Positions 25,461 through 36,364 are shown, counted from the first letter of the stretch. The stretch is DNA of 64,000 nucleotides from Labia minor (GCA_963082975.1 OY720344.1:1426001-1490000); one strand, 5' to 3'. Program-made: numbers and translations. The notes: generated from the letters alone by a model not told the origin.

Positions 25461-27032
25461 TTATAAAAGTTTAACAATTTCAATACTACAATTGTTTGAT
25501 TTCGCAATATCTAATGGAGTTAAACCACGAAAATCTTTTAAATTTTTTATAGCTCCATATTGAATTAATAATTTTACAACATCTATATGTTTACCAGTAA
25601 TTGCATTATGAAGTGGTGTTCTTTGTAGTTCAAAATTTTGATGATTAACATTAGCCTTATTATCTAATAAATATTTTACAATATTATAATTTCCTTTCCA
25701 TGAAGCAATTATTAATGGTGTATCACCATATTTATCAATTGAATCAATTTTAACTTTTTTGCTTATTAAAAATTTTACAATATCATAATGGCCCTCTTGC
25801 GCAGCATAATGCAATATTGATCTTTTATCACCATCTTTTTCTATTTTATGAATACTATTACGTTTTTCTCTATAATAATATTTAACAGCCGACAACTTTC
25901 CTCTTTTTACACTGTCCCAAATATTTGTTGTATCTAAACGATCAATAGATGGATCATCCTCAAAATCTATACACAATTTCAATTCATCAATCTAAAAAAA
26001 CAAAAAAAAAAAAAACATTAAATTTTAATCAAACGAGACAAGTTGCTAAAAAGTAGAGTAAAAGATTTTTTTCAAAGCATGTCCGGCAGAGTTGATTCAA
26101 AGCCAAACATAATAAACGGACAAGACGCCAATGCATTTGGGGTGCCTACTACGCCCACTTCAGAATCAAATAAGATGAATGATGTTGTACTCATTAATTT
26201 AATAAAAGAAAATGACAGGGTGTGTAGGTTAGCTAAGAAGAAAATTAATAGATAAATTAAGCGATTATAAACGTTGATTTTTTTTAATTATAAAACCGAA
26301 AGTAGAAAATATTATAAAATTGTTGTTGTAAAGAAAAAGAAAACGTTCTATAAAAAAATAATTGCAGAAATAATAAACTCGAGAAATCTCATGAGTTCTG
26401 GAAGGTCGTTAAGGGATGAATGAGTACCAGTATTTAAAAAAGGGAAACACAGACAATCTAGCAAACTTTAGAAGTATAGCTGGGCAGAATATTTTAATAT
26501 TCTTTACGAATCCCAATCAGGCTTTAGAATACGAAGAGGCTTCAAAGAATATATATATATATAATAAAATGCTCTTTAATCATTGGAGATTAAAGGAACA
26601 AAAATTAAATTGCGCTCTCAAGAGATTTTAAGCCGATATTTGATAATGTTAGCCATTCACTGTTATGGGAAAAGATGTATAAACTAGGGTGTTCTTCAAA
26701 ACTTGTTAAAATAATTAAAAAAATTTTCGTAAAGGGTAACATTTTACTAATTAAAGTGACAAGTCCTCTTTTAAGGTGTTTATATGCTCGATTTCGAGAT
26801 TTTTTTCATAAATAGAGAAAGAGGTCACTGGTATTGGTCTGGATGAGAAGAGGGAAAGAGGAGGGTATAAAAATATTAGAATATTATTTATTAATTTAAA
26901 GTTTAGAGAGAGAGATAAATTTATAATTAATGTATATTATTACTTACTTTATTGTTTAACATTTCATTCGTCTTTTTCATTGAATTTAATTCTTCTTTGA
27001 ACAAATTAACTTGATCCATTAACTATCAAAAC

Positions 27033-27071
<39 letters not shown>

Positions 27072-29443
27072 GTTTAGATTTCCGTGAATGTTATTGTTAT
27101 TATTACTATCAGATTTATCAGGGATATATTCAATTCTTAGTAAGGTGAAGTGGGGTAAGTGCGGACCATTTTTTGCAAAGTTTGACTTTGAACTAATAAA
27201 AATTTTATTTATTTTAAAAATAGTAATCTTATTTTAGTATTATTGAATTGTTATGTTACTACTAACTAATTTGTATTGATAGAAATCTACAATTATATTC
27301 AAAAATATGCAGTGGCGTACCGTGAGGTTCTTGCGCCTGGGGGCAACTAAGAAACTAGCGCCCCCTTTCTTATATATATATATATATATATATATTTAAT
27401 TTAATTTTTTTTTAAAGAATATTAATGACGAATAACGAAACAGGTTTATATGATTTTAATAAGCGTATAAATAATATTTATTGACTTACACAAAATACAG
27501 TTTAACTTTAAATATTCATTCTTCTTTTGTACCAAATTGGCTTCCCTAATTTTGCGCCCCCTAAATTTGGCGCCCGGGGACATATGTCCCCCCTCCCCCC
27601 CCTCCCCTAGTTACGCCACTGAAAATATGTTTAATTCATATAGCAAATTGTAACAAAAGGCAAGTAGTTCGGACTTTCCCTGAAAACGGGGCAAAAGCGT
27701 ACACGCATATTACGAGCGAATTGGGTCTTTATATGATGAATTACGGGACAGGAGGAGAATTTCACACATTTTTACTATATACTGCTTTTTACAGAACTAA
27801 AATATGTTAATCAACATATTTTAGTTCTGTAAAAAAAACTAATCAGTTTTAAAGTTGTGTGATTTAAAAACATTAGAAAAATTAGAAAAAATAAGCATTA
27901 GAATTTTAATATAAAACATAACATAAAGTAAATAATAGAAATCATTTATATTTGAAACTTCTATTAATCGTCTTCACATTCGTATTGTTTTTTCTTGATC
28001 CCTGATTGCATATACCACACACCCACCTCTTACATATTATGCGTTGAATCCAATCGTTATTTTGAGTATAATACTGAAAATCGCATTTACAGATACAGCA
28101 TAAACTTTCATTAAATTCTTCAAGACTGATTCGTTTGTTTTTGTTTTTTTTTTTTTTAAATTTTACCTTTTCCTTTCTTATCAGTTTTTTTTCCTTTAAA
28201 ATCCTTGTTTTGTTTAAAGATTTAGTAGGCGCATTGCTTTTAATAGAATTGATTGTCAGTAGAAAATCTTGAAAAGTAATTTTTGTTTCTGGAGGAATAA
28301 ATTTTTAGCAGTCTTCGATAAAAGGTCGAAGATTGTACTACTATACTTTCAAAAGAAATCATGAAAAATTTATTCCTAATAATTCTTTATTGAGAAATGC
28401 ATTGCGATAGGAGAGAAGGAAACTACAGCGTACTTGCCCCATGATAGGATAATTAGAAGGGGTGAGATAAAAAGAGTATTTTTACTCATAAATTTAAAGA
28501 TGTAGTGATAAAAATATATTCTATATTAAATAATAATCAATATATTATCTAAAAAATCAAAATCCAAAAACACAAAATTTATTATATCATTAAGATTTGT
28601 TATTGCAAGTCACAAAGTTACACGTGTTAATTTATTCGGGTGATTTCAAAAGAGGCGGGAAACACATTCTAAATAGGTGATATCTACATAATATATGAAC
28701 TGGTACATAATGATATAAAGTAGATAACTAAGTAGTATTTTCCATACATTTTATTATCATGTTGTGAGAAATACAACCGTTTACGCACTTACCCCACTGC
28801 ACCTTACTTAAATCTAGCACAATAAACATGTAAATTATATCTAGAATAAATTTCACGAAAATACTTAATCATATTGTCTTTTATTTAAATACAAAATTGT
28901 ATACTTTTAATTGAATAAACCCTTATATATATAAAAACATATATAAAATACTAATTAGAATAAAATATAAAAAATACTTACATGGAATACATTAGCATTT
29001 AATTTTTTCATTTCATTTTTGATATCAATATAATTATTCATTTTAATTTCATTTTCTTTCATCTTCTGGTTTTAAAATGAGAAAAAAGGCATGTTTAATC
29101 TTATATATAAATTTAATAATATTAAAATAGATAAATAATACATTTTATATATATAAAAAAAAAATTGAAATATATATATATATATATATATATACCCAAT
29201 AATTAATTAGTTTTTCGATATAATATAATCTAATATTTTTTCCAATTATTGTTTTTTCATAAAACTAAATGAATTAAAACTTACTTGCAGAGATCTTATT
29301 AGTAGGTCATTTTTCATTTTATATATTTTTGAATCCTTTTCTGCATTTATTTTTGAAATATATAACTTTTTTAAAATATCATGTATATTTGTCATTTTAT
29401 CTATATTTAAATATTTGGTACTGGTATCATTTAGTACTTCCAT
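25461..29443 (-). CDS. Coiled-coil and ankyrin-repeat protein
   Basis: Four coding exons, 29285-29443, 28982-29065, 26948-27022 and 25461-25991, all phase 0 with GTAAGT donors, give about 282 residues. Residues 1-110 are Lys/Glu/Asn-rich and predicted helical or coiled-coil (ILKKLYISKINAEKDSKIYK, then LFKEELNSMKKTNEM). The last exon encodes about four ankyrin repeats with classic cores: RSILHYAAQEGHYDIVKFLI, then GDTPLIIASWKGNYNIVKYL, then RTPLHNAITGKHIDVVKLLI, then GLTPLDIAKSNNCSIEIVKL-stop. Ankyrin repeats mediate protein binding; no catalytic domain is present and I do not recognise a specific orthologue. Introns hold a pogo-like element with a nested hAT MITE and a LINE fragment. The initiator ATG (29443) directly abuts a repeat copy starting at 29444, so the native promoter or an upstream exon may be displaced. 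Confidence 0.82.
26390..26860 (+). mobile_element. LINE reverse-transcriptase fragment
   Basis: Broken plus-strand coding for RT palm motifs: NLANFRSIAG (the N-YR-I type motif), SQSGFRIRRG in another frame, then FDNVSHSLLWEKMYKLG and SSKLVKIIKKIF. Frameshifts separate the pieces. It probably belongs to the same family as 19370-19850 and 39095-40075. It lies in the last intron of the ankyrin gene, opposite in orientation. Confidence 0.6.
27310..27621. mobile_element. hAT MITE with perfect 8-bp target duplication
   Basis: Ends CAGTGGCGTACC and GTTACGCCACTG are inverted. AAAATATG flanks both sides exactly (27302-27309 and 27622-27629). 312 bases, GC-tract-rich ends (CGCCCCCTAAATTTGGCGCC), no ORF. 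It is nested inside the pogo-like element 27141-28806, so it is the younger insertion. Confidence 0.88.
27786..27835. repeat. Perfect 23-bp-stem hairpin
   Basis: TTTTTACAGAACTAAAATAT GTT pairs perfectly with AACATATTTTAGTTCTGTAA AAA around the 4-base loop AATC. It is internal to the pogo-like element. Confidence 0.85.
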
Positions 29444-30215
29444 CAACGGATTGGAAAAAAAACCACCAGTGCGTACCTTATACTGATTGATTTTTATATG
29501 AAATATTTTTTGGAAATTTCGTGTTTACTGGAGAAAAATTAATATAATTTGCATATAAATTGGGGGTGGGGGCCATGTTTTGACAGTTATAGTATGACTT
29601 ATGATCACAAGAGGGCGAAACCTTCACCTTGCCCAGTAGATAGCGCAATTATATACAATTTGAATTTAAATATATATTAACACAATTTTTTTTAATTACT
29701 GATAATTGCAAAATTTCACTAAACATTTATAAAAATAAATATACATATGAAATATGTTTTTTTATATATTTTTAATATTAAAAAATATTTAATTTGAGAT
29801 TAATTATATATAAAAAGATCAACTATCATTTCAACGCTTTTTCGGTTTTTTTTAAATTCGGTTTATTTTATTTTAGAAATAGTTAGATTCATACTAAAGT
29901 CATTTCATCGCTTTTTCGGTTTTTTTAAATTCGGTTTATTTTATTTTAGAAATAGTTAGATTCATACTAAAATAATTTTAACGATTTTTCGGTTTATTTT
30001 ATTTTAGAAAAAGTTAAATTCATACTAAAGTCATTCAAAAAAATTATTTTAATTGCGCTATCTACTGGGCAAAGCAAACACAATGGTGAAGGCCGCGCCA
30101 TCTCTTGACCTAAAGCTAAGCTTGGTTGAAGGTATCGCCCCATATCGCCCTCTTGGGGACAATCATTTCTATCTCGGAACCATGGATGTAAATAACACTG
30201 GTCAACATGATTTTT
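29444..30215. mobile_element. Foldback element copy 1 with internal tandem repeats
   Basis: The left part (from about 29444: ATCAACGGATTGG, then ACCAGTGCGTACCTTA) recurs at 44627 and, in part, at 35145. The left-hand motif CACCTTGCCCAGTAGATAGC (29628) is mirrored by GCGCTATCTACTGGGC (30055), giving opposing arms. Between the arms lie about three copies of a ~75-base unit containing CGxTTTTTCGGTTTxTTTTA and GAAATAGTTAGATTCATAC. The right part (CCGCGCCATCTCTTGACC to CTATCTCGGAACCAT) recurs at 32641 and 46378. Confidence 0.7.
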
Positions 30216-30633
30216 GTCTCATGAGTACCAATATTTGTACTTAATGCAGTTTTTTATTGTGTTTTCAAATATGTATTCAAAATTTCTCCATCACCCACAG
30301 TTTTTTTGTAATTTTAATTTCAATTAATGGATTTAAAATATTTTTTAAATAAACGACCATTAGTCCATTGTAAAATAAAAACTCCTAGAGCATTGTAAAT
30401 GTGATGGAACAAAATGAGCTATCTCAAATGGTATCATTACTACTGTTGTGCAAGTTCAGACATGTACAGACAGGCACAAACAAAATCTAGGGTAGCATGC
30501 ATTCATTAGAATGATGTCAGTTGTGAGATAGCAGTGAACCAGTAAACACGTAATTGTGAGTGCTTCGTGTCTGGATTATTGTATGTTACATATTTTACAA
30601 ATCCATTTCTTTTAATTTGTTGTTAGTTACAAA

Positions 30634-31171
30634 ATGTCTAGAGGTTGTATAAATCATCCTAACAACTTTTGTTATATATGTGGTGAAGTGACGCTCAAAT
30701 CCCAAAGGCGAAGCCTTACTCCATTAGTAAAAAAGTGTTATGAACTTTATTTTGGGTGTAAAGAAGGGATATTTGTGGGTCCATAAATACGATCACTAAT
30801 GCATGATGAGAAGTTTGAGGAACTATTGAATCCACTGGAGAAAGCAGCATGGCAAGCATTCAAAAACGTAACACACAGTTTTTTTGGGAAATATAAAGGC
30901 AGAAAATTACCGTGATATTGTCAATGATCTTACCATAGCTTATAAAAATTTGGGCTGTAATATGTCCTTAAAAATACACTTCCTGCACTCGCACCTAGAT
31001 TTTTTCCCAGAAAATCTTGGTGCAGTGAGCGATGAGCATGGGGAACGCTTTCATCAGGAGATTTCAGCAATAGAAAAGAGATATCAAGGCAAATGGAATC
31101 CTAATATGCTGTCTGATTATTGTTGGACCATCAAGAGGGATGCTCCACAGGCGAAATATAGCCGAAAATAG
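30634..31171 (+). pseudogene. Internally deleted TE-associated protein (arthropod repeat family)
   Basis: From ATG at 30634 the frame reads MSRGCINHPNNFCYICGEVT, then LKSQRRSLTPLVKKCYELYFG, then jumps straight to KEGIFVGP-stop-IRSLMHDEKF and, after a frameshift, GNIKAENYRDIVNDL, CNMSLKIHFLHSHLDFFPEN, SDEHGERFHQEISAIEKRY and MLSDYCWTIKRDAPQAKYSR-stop (31171). I recognise these as the N- and C-terminal blocks of a large, highly repeated uncharacterised protein found in many arthropod genomes. The central several hundred residues are missing here, joined near GTAAAGAAGG. At least one in-frame stop and one frameshift make it a pseudogene. Its enzymatic role is unknown to me. Confidence 0.65.
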
Positions 31172-31379
31172 TCATTTCTTAATTTGTAAGTGAGTCCAAA
31201 TGTTTGAATATTGTGTACTTATGAATGTAGAAAATATTAATGTGTTTGAAATTATAAATGCCTGTCTCTTGAAAACCTTGCGTGATGGAAAAAAATCAAT
31301 ATCATATTTGAATTCAGGATAAGAAATGCTACCAGAATCACATATTTTTCTTTCTGAGACAAAAAAATGTTTCTTTTTT

Positions 31380-31615
31380 GTTGCCCAGTGTAATTACCAA
31401 ATTTTTTTCTGAACATTTAACCTCTAATAAATACATTTTAATAAAAAAAAATTAATTTAAAAAAAAAATAAGTTGGTACATAATGGGTTAAGGATGTCTT
31501 TTAAAAAATTGTAATTAACATTTAGTATTCTTTTGGTGTTTCTTTATAAATAATTAACATTAAATTTAATTATTTACGCATTAATGGGTCCTTTATTGTA
31601 TAATTAAATGAGGAA
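31380..31615. repeat. Interspersed repeat, inverted copy at 45545-45775
   Basis: About 220 bases match the reverse complement of 45545-45775, including GGATGTCTTTTAAAAAATTG, TTTCTTTATAAATAATTAAC and TTTACGCATTAATGGGTCCT. No ORF. Confidence 0.7.
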
Positions 31616-32260
31616 ATTTTTTAAAAAAAAATAGCAATTAAATGAAAATAAATTAATATATTTCAACGATATTTATTATATATATATATATATATATATA
31701 TTGTAATATATAAGCATAAAAATGCATTTTTAATCTGAACGAATTCAATTTTATCATTTCCCTTATCATCCTTCGTGTATTCAATAACCATTTATTATTC
31801 TAAATTTAACCAGAGTGCTACCAAATTAATTTAATCTGATTTTCAACCAGAAAGATTTCACATAAAACACCATACCTAAGTCATCAAATATACGACATGG
31901 AGGTCTTCCACCTCGAAATGAATTAAAACTGGAAATGGTTGATTTGGCAAAATAACATTGGATACGTTCAGTTTATATATTAATATTAATAGTTTAAAAT
32001 AAATTTTGATAAATTTAATTAAAATATAACTTTTTGATTATTTTGAAAATTTTTTTTCTCTCCCTTCGATTAAATTATTGTCTTTATTTGATTTTGAATT
32101 CTTATATTAATTGATTTTGTGGGATTCTATTTGTGAAAAATTAAAAGCAAATTGCCTGTTGTTTATAATATTCAATTTTTGTCGCAGTAAAAAATTGATA
32201 TAATTTTCATGCCTTTCTGATTATTAATTTATAAAAGTAATAATAATTATATTATAATAA
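31616..32260. other. No gene seen
   Basis: AT-rich DNA with an (AT)n run near 31678-31700. The phrase ATACGACATGGAGGTCTTCC ACCTCGAAATG at about 31890 resembles retroelement coding sequence but gives no convincing frame. Confidence 0.4.
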
Positions 32261-32261
32261 A

Positions 32262-32640
32262 ATGGAAATGGCTAATGATATTAGTATAAAGGGAATGCTT
32301 CGACAAATTCTGGACCTATTGAAAGCAGACGTAGAAGCGGGTAGACAGAGAGATATTGCGAGAATGCAAAAACAGGAACAAAATAAACAGAATTGTGATA
32401 GATTGTGGTCAGATTTTAATAGGCAAATGGTAAAAGGAAAAAATCAGCAAGTCGAAAAAATAAGAGGGTCAAAATGAAAATGTATCGTTTATAGACAATA
32501 TAACTAAGACAGACGAAATTGCAAAAATAAATAAAGGGCTTAAAGTTAGAGAAATCGAAACAATAGGGGTGGGACCAGAAATAGAGAATTTAAATGAAAG
32601 AATTGACCAGGCCCCGGAGGCAACGTCTATATGTCTATAG
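32262..32640 (+). pseudogene. LINE ORF1-like coiled-coil fragment
   Basis: Starts MEMANDISIKGMLRQILDLL and continues as a Lys/Glu/Gln-rich helical stretch for 71 codons. After a frameshift it goes on (FIDNITKTDEIAKINKGLKV, then REIETIGVGPEIENLNERI). Such short coiled-coil frames with IEEINERIDE-type endings are seen in ORF1 of some insect LINEs. It is abruptly replaced at about 32638 by the foldback repeat's right end (CCGCGCCATCTCTTGACC). Confidence 0.45.
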
Positions 32641-32725
32641 GCCGCGCCATCTCTTGACCTAAAGCCAAGCTTGGGTGAAGGTCGCGCTCTCTTGGGGACA
32701 ATCATTTCTATCTCGGAACCATCGA

Positions 32726-32900
32726 TGCAAATCAGGGGTGGCCAACACGTCGACCGCAAAGGCTTTAAAACTAGCCCGCGAAGCCAAAGTTGGACAATTT
32801 GTTTTAACTTAAATAAATGTGTGTAATTCTTAATTCTATAATTTAATCTTACAATAATAAATTATTTGTGAAACATACACATAGTTTGGCCACACCTGAT
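32726..32900. mobile_element. Small hAT-like MITE
   Basis: CAGGGGTGGCCAAC at the left and GTTTGGCCACACCTG at the right form imperfect terminal inverted repeats of the hAT CAGGxGTGGCCAA type. About 175 bases, no ORF. The same right end, TTTGGCCACACCTGATG, occurs at 42807-42823. Confidence 0.6.
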
Positions 32901-33446
32901 ATATACAATCATTTATATTCTGAAATAATTTTATACAAATGAATATATAATTTTAGCGTTTCTGAAAGTGTTCAACTAGAATTTTGTTTACAGAGTCTAA
33001 ATTTTCACTGCGTAATAACAGTTTTGACAATGAATTGAAAACATGCATACTTTCCATTTCATGTTGAAACTAGAAGCATCATCCTCAAATTAATTAGAAA
33101 TGTATTTAATCACTTCCTCCTCTATTGTGCGCAATTTGAGATCTCTAGGTAATAGTCTAACGTCTAACTGGTAGATACCGAGGTGCCTTAGTTATTATAC
33201 TCAAGATATTGTTTTGGGTCCGCTGTAATTTAATTATATTGGATGCTCTTTAAAATAGATGGAAATCTTTTTTTTTGACAAAAGTAAATATGATTTTTTA
33301 CATAATTGTATGTTAACTTAACTCACATTCGATTCGTCCATTTTAATATATTAATATTATATAGGAGTTAGAAATTTTCTTATATTAAGAAATGGGGGGT
33401 GAAGATATCTAATAGTTATATCAGGTCGAATAATGCACGTGAAAGT

Positions 33447-34358
33447 CATGATACAAGAAAACAAGGTATGTTCACTTCACAGCGAAAACTCGTCCTATTC
33501 TGCGCATGACGTCAACCGGCAGGCAGATAAGTAAGTTTGTTACGCAGAGTAGCATGTAAATCACAGTTTTGTTTCAGTATTTTAACAAATTTTATGAAAA
33601 TAAACACAAAACATATATGATTACTTTTAAATATGTTTATTTTTTTAAAAGTAAATTTTATTTTGCAAAAAATAAGTGATTACAAGCTATTATTATCATT
33701 TTATAAATACGATACAGTCTAGAAATAAATGAACAGATAAAAATATAGAAAAATATTCGTAGTATATCATTTAATGTATATATGATATGTAACAGTAAGT
33801 ATAAAATTAAAATTACCTAATATTAAAAATGTATTATAAAAATTTTTTAATTTTTTTTGTACTTGATTTATGAGAAAAATGTTTTTGTAAAAGTTCTCGA
33901 TTAATTTTTCGAATTCTATAATATACGTTCGTACTTTTATATAATATTTCAAAACTTCTATAGAAATATCTTCAATATGCTTAGTTTTAGTATGAATTTC
34001 ATTAGCTAAATCTGTTATTATATTATTGTTTTTATTGAAATTATTTCCATGAAACTTTTGAAACATATCCTCTGCAACTTTAATAATTGCAAAGAAATTT
34101 TCACTTGGATAACTTAAATGTCCTTGAGATATAAATGTTATCCAGTTTAAAGTTTCATCTATTTTATCAAATTTTTTTAAATTATTGCCCAGAAATGAAT
34201 ATTTTAACCTAAAGCGATAAACGATATATCCAGCTAAGTACATAAGTGCATTATTATCTAATTCAGTTTCACTAATTGGCCCTAATTGATGACGTCACAG
34301 TGAGCTAGAGAGAGGGGGAAAAGCTGCGCGTGGGCATACCTTGTGTACTTGTATCATG
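33447..34358 (-). mobile_element. P-element-like DNA transposon, internally deleted
   Basis: Terminal inverted repeats of about 29 bases: left (33447-33475) CATGATACAAGAAAACAAGG TATGTTCAC; right (34330-34358) is its inverse with few changes. Like the classical P-element ends, they start CATGAT and contain ACA-AAGGT. GTGAAAGT is present at both sides (33439-33446 and 34360-34367), an 8-bp target duplication as expected for P elements, with one extra C at the right edge. The interior encodes only the C-terminal transposase piece 33767-34243. Confidence 0.8.
33767..34243 (-). pseudogene. P-element/THAP9-type transposase C-terminal fragment
   Basis: An uninterrupted 158-codon minus-strand frame: MYLAGYIVYRFRLKY near the start, then LNWITFISQGHLSYPSENFF, FQKFHG and VLKYYIKVRTYIIEFEKL. 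The W--(F/L)IS(K/Q)G-L--PS pattern followed by a helical Arg-rich end is what I know from C-terminal parts of P-element/THAP9-like transposases. The N-terminal THAP DNA-binding domain and the RNase H-like catalytic core are absent, so the copy is non-autonomous. The first Met may be arbitrary, because upstream coding has been deleted. Confidence 0.65.
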
Positions 34359-34439
34359 CGTGAAAGTAACATTGCAAATTAAATATTTCATAATTGAAAG
34401 TGAGAAATTTATATACGATATAATATACCTGTGTATATA

Positions 34440-34755
34440 TTATTATAATGAATCCAGTAACTAAGCTTATTTACTTATTTAAAGAATTGATAAGTGATAT
34501 TCTTCTTCCTCTAAATAAGGTTGAATTTAAAGATAAAGATCAGAGGGGGACTAGTCAGGGAACTGATAGAAAAAAGTGAAAAGGTAAAGGAGATGATTTT
34601 TCCATGGGAGAGGGAAGGCAGAAAAAACCATGAGCTCACGTGAGGGCAGCAACGCCAATCCCTGAAATAAAATTCTTTTCTACTGGGATTATAGAAAAGA
34701 ATCTACACGTTACCCAGGATATTATTTTTAAATTTATTAAAAATTAATTTTACAT
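34440..34755 (+). repeat. Repeat with conserved 3' block, copy 1
   Basis: Shares CATGAGCTCACGTGAGGGCA, GACGCCAATCCCTGAAATA-type sequence, ATTCTTTTCTACTGG and TATAGAAAAGAATCTAC with 41367-41650. It begins with a short frame MNPVTKLIYLFKELISDILL that resembles the ORF1-like start at 32262. It is therefore probably an ORF1-to-tail fragment of a LINE. Confidence 0.55.
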
Positions 34756-34846
34756 TTCATGAAACTTATTCAATTTTTGAAGTGAAACTTCTTTAGCGGC
34801 GTCCTGACATTTGGTTGAGAATGGAGAGTGAATTGAAAAATTGAAA

Positions 34847-34866
34847 TTTCGTAACGCGTTACGAAA
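34847..34866. repeat. Perfect 20-bp palindrome
   Basis: TTTCGTAACGCGTTACGAAA is its own reverse complement, in a segment of much higher CpG content than its neighbourhood. It stands at the start of a degenerate tandem array (34900-35050) with repeated GCCTCTATCT and CTTTCGTT phrases. Confidence 0.9.
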
Positions 34867-35139
34867 CGCAAGAGAGAAAAAAGATATAGATATAACGAGT
34901 GAGAATGAGATAGCCTCTATCTCCGACTCTCTTTTGTGCGGTGTTTCGTTTTTGAGAGAGAGGCTATCTGGGTCTTTCTTTTGTCCGGTCTTTCGTCTTT
35001 GAGAAAGCCTCTATCTGCCTCTTCGTTTTGTGCTGTCTTTCGTTCTACTACGCTCTCGCTAGGTCCAAAGTCCACGGCGCGCATGCGCGGTAGTACGTTG
35101 ACGCGGAATAATATTTCTCAGCTTCTACTGGGTCAAAGA

Positions 35140-35470
35140 ATAAAAATTAGTATGACTTATGATCAAAAGAGGGCGAGATCTCCACCTTGTCCAGTAGATA
35201 TCGCAATTAAATACAATTTGAATTTAAATATATATTAATTTCAAAATTTGCCTAAACATTTATAAAAATAAATATACATATGAAATTTGTTATTTTTTTT
35301 TAATATTAAAAAATATTTAATTTGAGATTAATTATATGTAAAAAGATCAACTATCAAATAGATTCAAACTTTTATTTTCTTTGATTAGATTATAATTAAA
35401 TATTATTTATATTATTTAAAAATTATTATTAAATTTAATTAATTATAAATTATAAATAATAAATAATAAA
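35140..35470 (+). repeat. Foldback element fragment, copy 2
   Basis: TATGACTTATGATCAAAAGA, CAGTAGATATCGCAATTAAA and AATATACATATGAAATTTGT match the left arms of the elements at 29590 and 44790. The run through CAAATAGATTCAAACTTTTA matches 45028 onward. Confidence 0.7.
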
Positions 35471-35473
35471 TAT

Positions 35474-35625
35474 TAAACCAGCGCATGTTTGGCTTTTTGT
35501 TGATGGCACCACGTCACGTGTTGGCGCGTGAGATTTGCAGTGTTAAAAAATTAATTCTGGTAATTTCAGCTAATCAATCAAGCTGAAATTCTATATATAG
35601 CAATTTTATACAATTATTAATCATG
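35474..35625. repeat. Interspersed repeat, inverted partner at 58905-59045
   Basis: CAGCGCATGTTTGGCTTTTT, GTTGGCGCGTGAGA, AAAAAATTAATTCTGGTA and CAAGCTGAAATTCTATATAT match, with scattered changes, the reverse complement of 58905-59045, just upstream of the UTP4 promoter region. No ORF. Confidence 0.7.
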
Positions 35626-35689
35626 TGAAAAATTATCAAACATATATCTTTATTTTTACGGTCACTTTAGAGGAAAAAAAATCAAAACG

Positions 35690-35819
35690 TTGTAGGTAAT
35701 GACCCTCTTCCGGTTGAGCTACATTTCTCAAAAGTTGATAGAAAACTATGAATTTTGAATAATGTCCATGTACCAAATTTCATCATTCTAGCTCAAACCG
35801 TTTTTGCGTAATCTTGCCT

Positions 35820-35857
<38 letters not shown>

Positions 35858-35995
35858 ACAGACACACACACACAGACATTTTTCTCAACCTTAGTGAAAA
35901 TGATTCAGGAACCTTCAAAAAGTATAAAAACATCAAAATCTCAACATCGAAAATTTTCGTGATCGCAATACTATCTCTGGCGAGATAGTAAAAAA
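35690..35995 (+). mobile_element. LINE-type 3' tail, copy 2
   Basis: CTTCCGGTTGAGC, TACCAAATTTCATCATTCTA, a (CA)n run at 35822-35876 with (CAGA) interruptions, AAAACATCAAAATCTCAACA and GATCGCAATACTATCTCTGG follow the order seen at 23740-24050. Confidence 0.55.
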
Positions 35996-36225
35996 TGATT
36001 CATTATTATTGGATTTGGCTGGTAATATTAATACCTGAGACACCGAGCTCGCTCTACCCTTTAAAAAATATTGATATACAATTCTTTAATTATTTATTAC
36101 AATTATTAAATGTATTAAATAATATTTTATTGAAAAAATATTAAAAATTATAAAACTATCTAAAACTTAATTAATAAAAGAACAATGAATAAATAAATCA
36201 CGAAAATAGATAAAAAAAAAATGCA

Positions 36226-36292
36226 CGCGGCGAGTTTCGATCCTTCGAACTCGGGGAGTAAAAACAATTGTTCTTACTGCTGGTCTATGATA
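36226..36292 (-). repeat. tRNA-like module
   Basis: On the minus strand TAGACCAGCAGTAAG (A-box position) is followed about 43 bases later by AGGATCGAAACTCGCC (B box). It lies inside the repeat family copy 35996-37029. No foldable acceptor stem, so not a functional tRNA. Confidence 0.55.
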
Positions 36293-36364
36293 TTTTGATA
36301 ATTACAAAGATATTTTTACCATCTTTCAAAGACATTTATTTGTTTTGTTGTTTTTTTTTGAGAG

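Larger units (their letters stand above)
27141..28806 (-). mobile_element. Pogo-like DNA transposon remnant
   Basis: Terminal inverted repeats TAAGGTGAAGTGGGGTAAGT (27141) and CACTTACCCCACTGCACCTT (to 28806) differ by one base over about 23 positions and begin with TA. Between them, minus-strand sequence at about 27960-28290 encodes a Lys-rich stretch and a Cys-rich end (CCICKCDFQY, then ICKRWVCGICNQG), like the C-terminal Cys cluster of pogo/Tigger-type transposases. Most of the transposase is missing. A hAT MITE (27310-27621) and a 23-bp-stem hairpin (27786-27835) lie inside. The element sits in an intron of the ankyrin gene. Confidence 0.6.

Noticed and set aside
26043-26255. 70-codon plus-strand frame (VDSKPNIINGQDANAFG)
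   Set aside because: Looks like retroelement-derived coding but has no recognisable motif; too weak to annotate separately from the LINE fragment just downstream.
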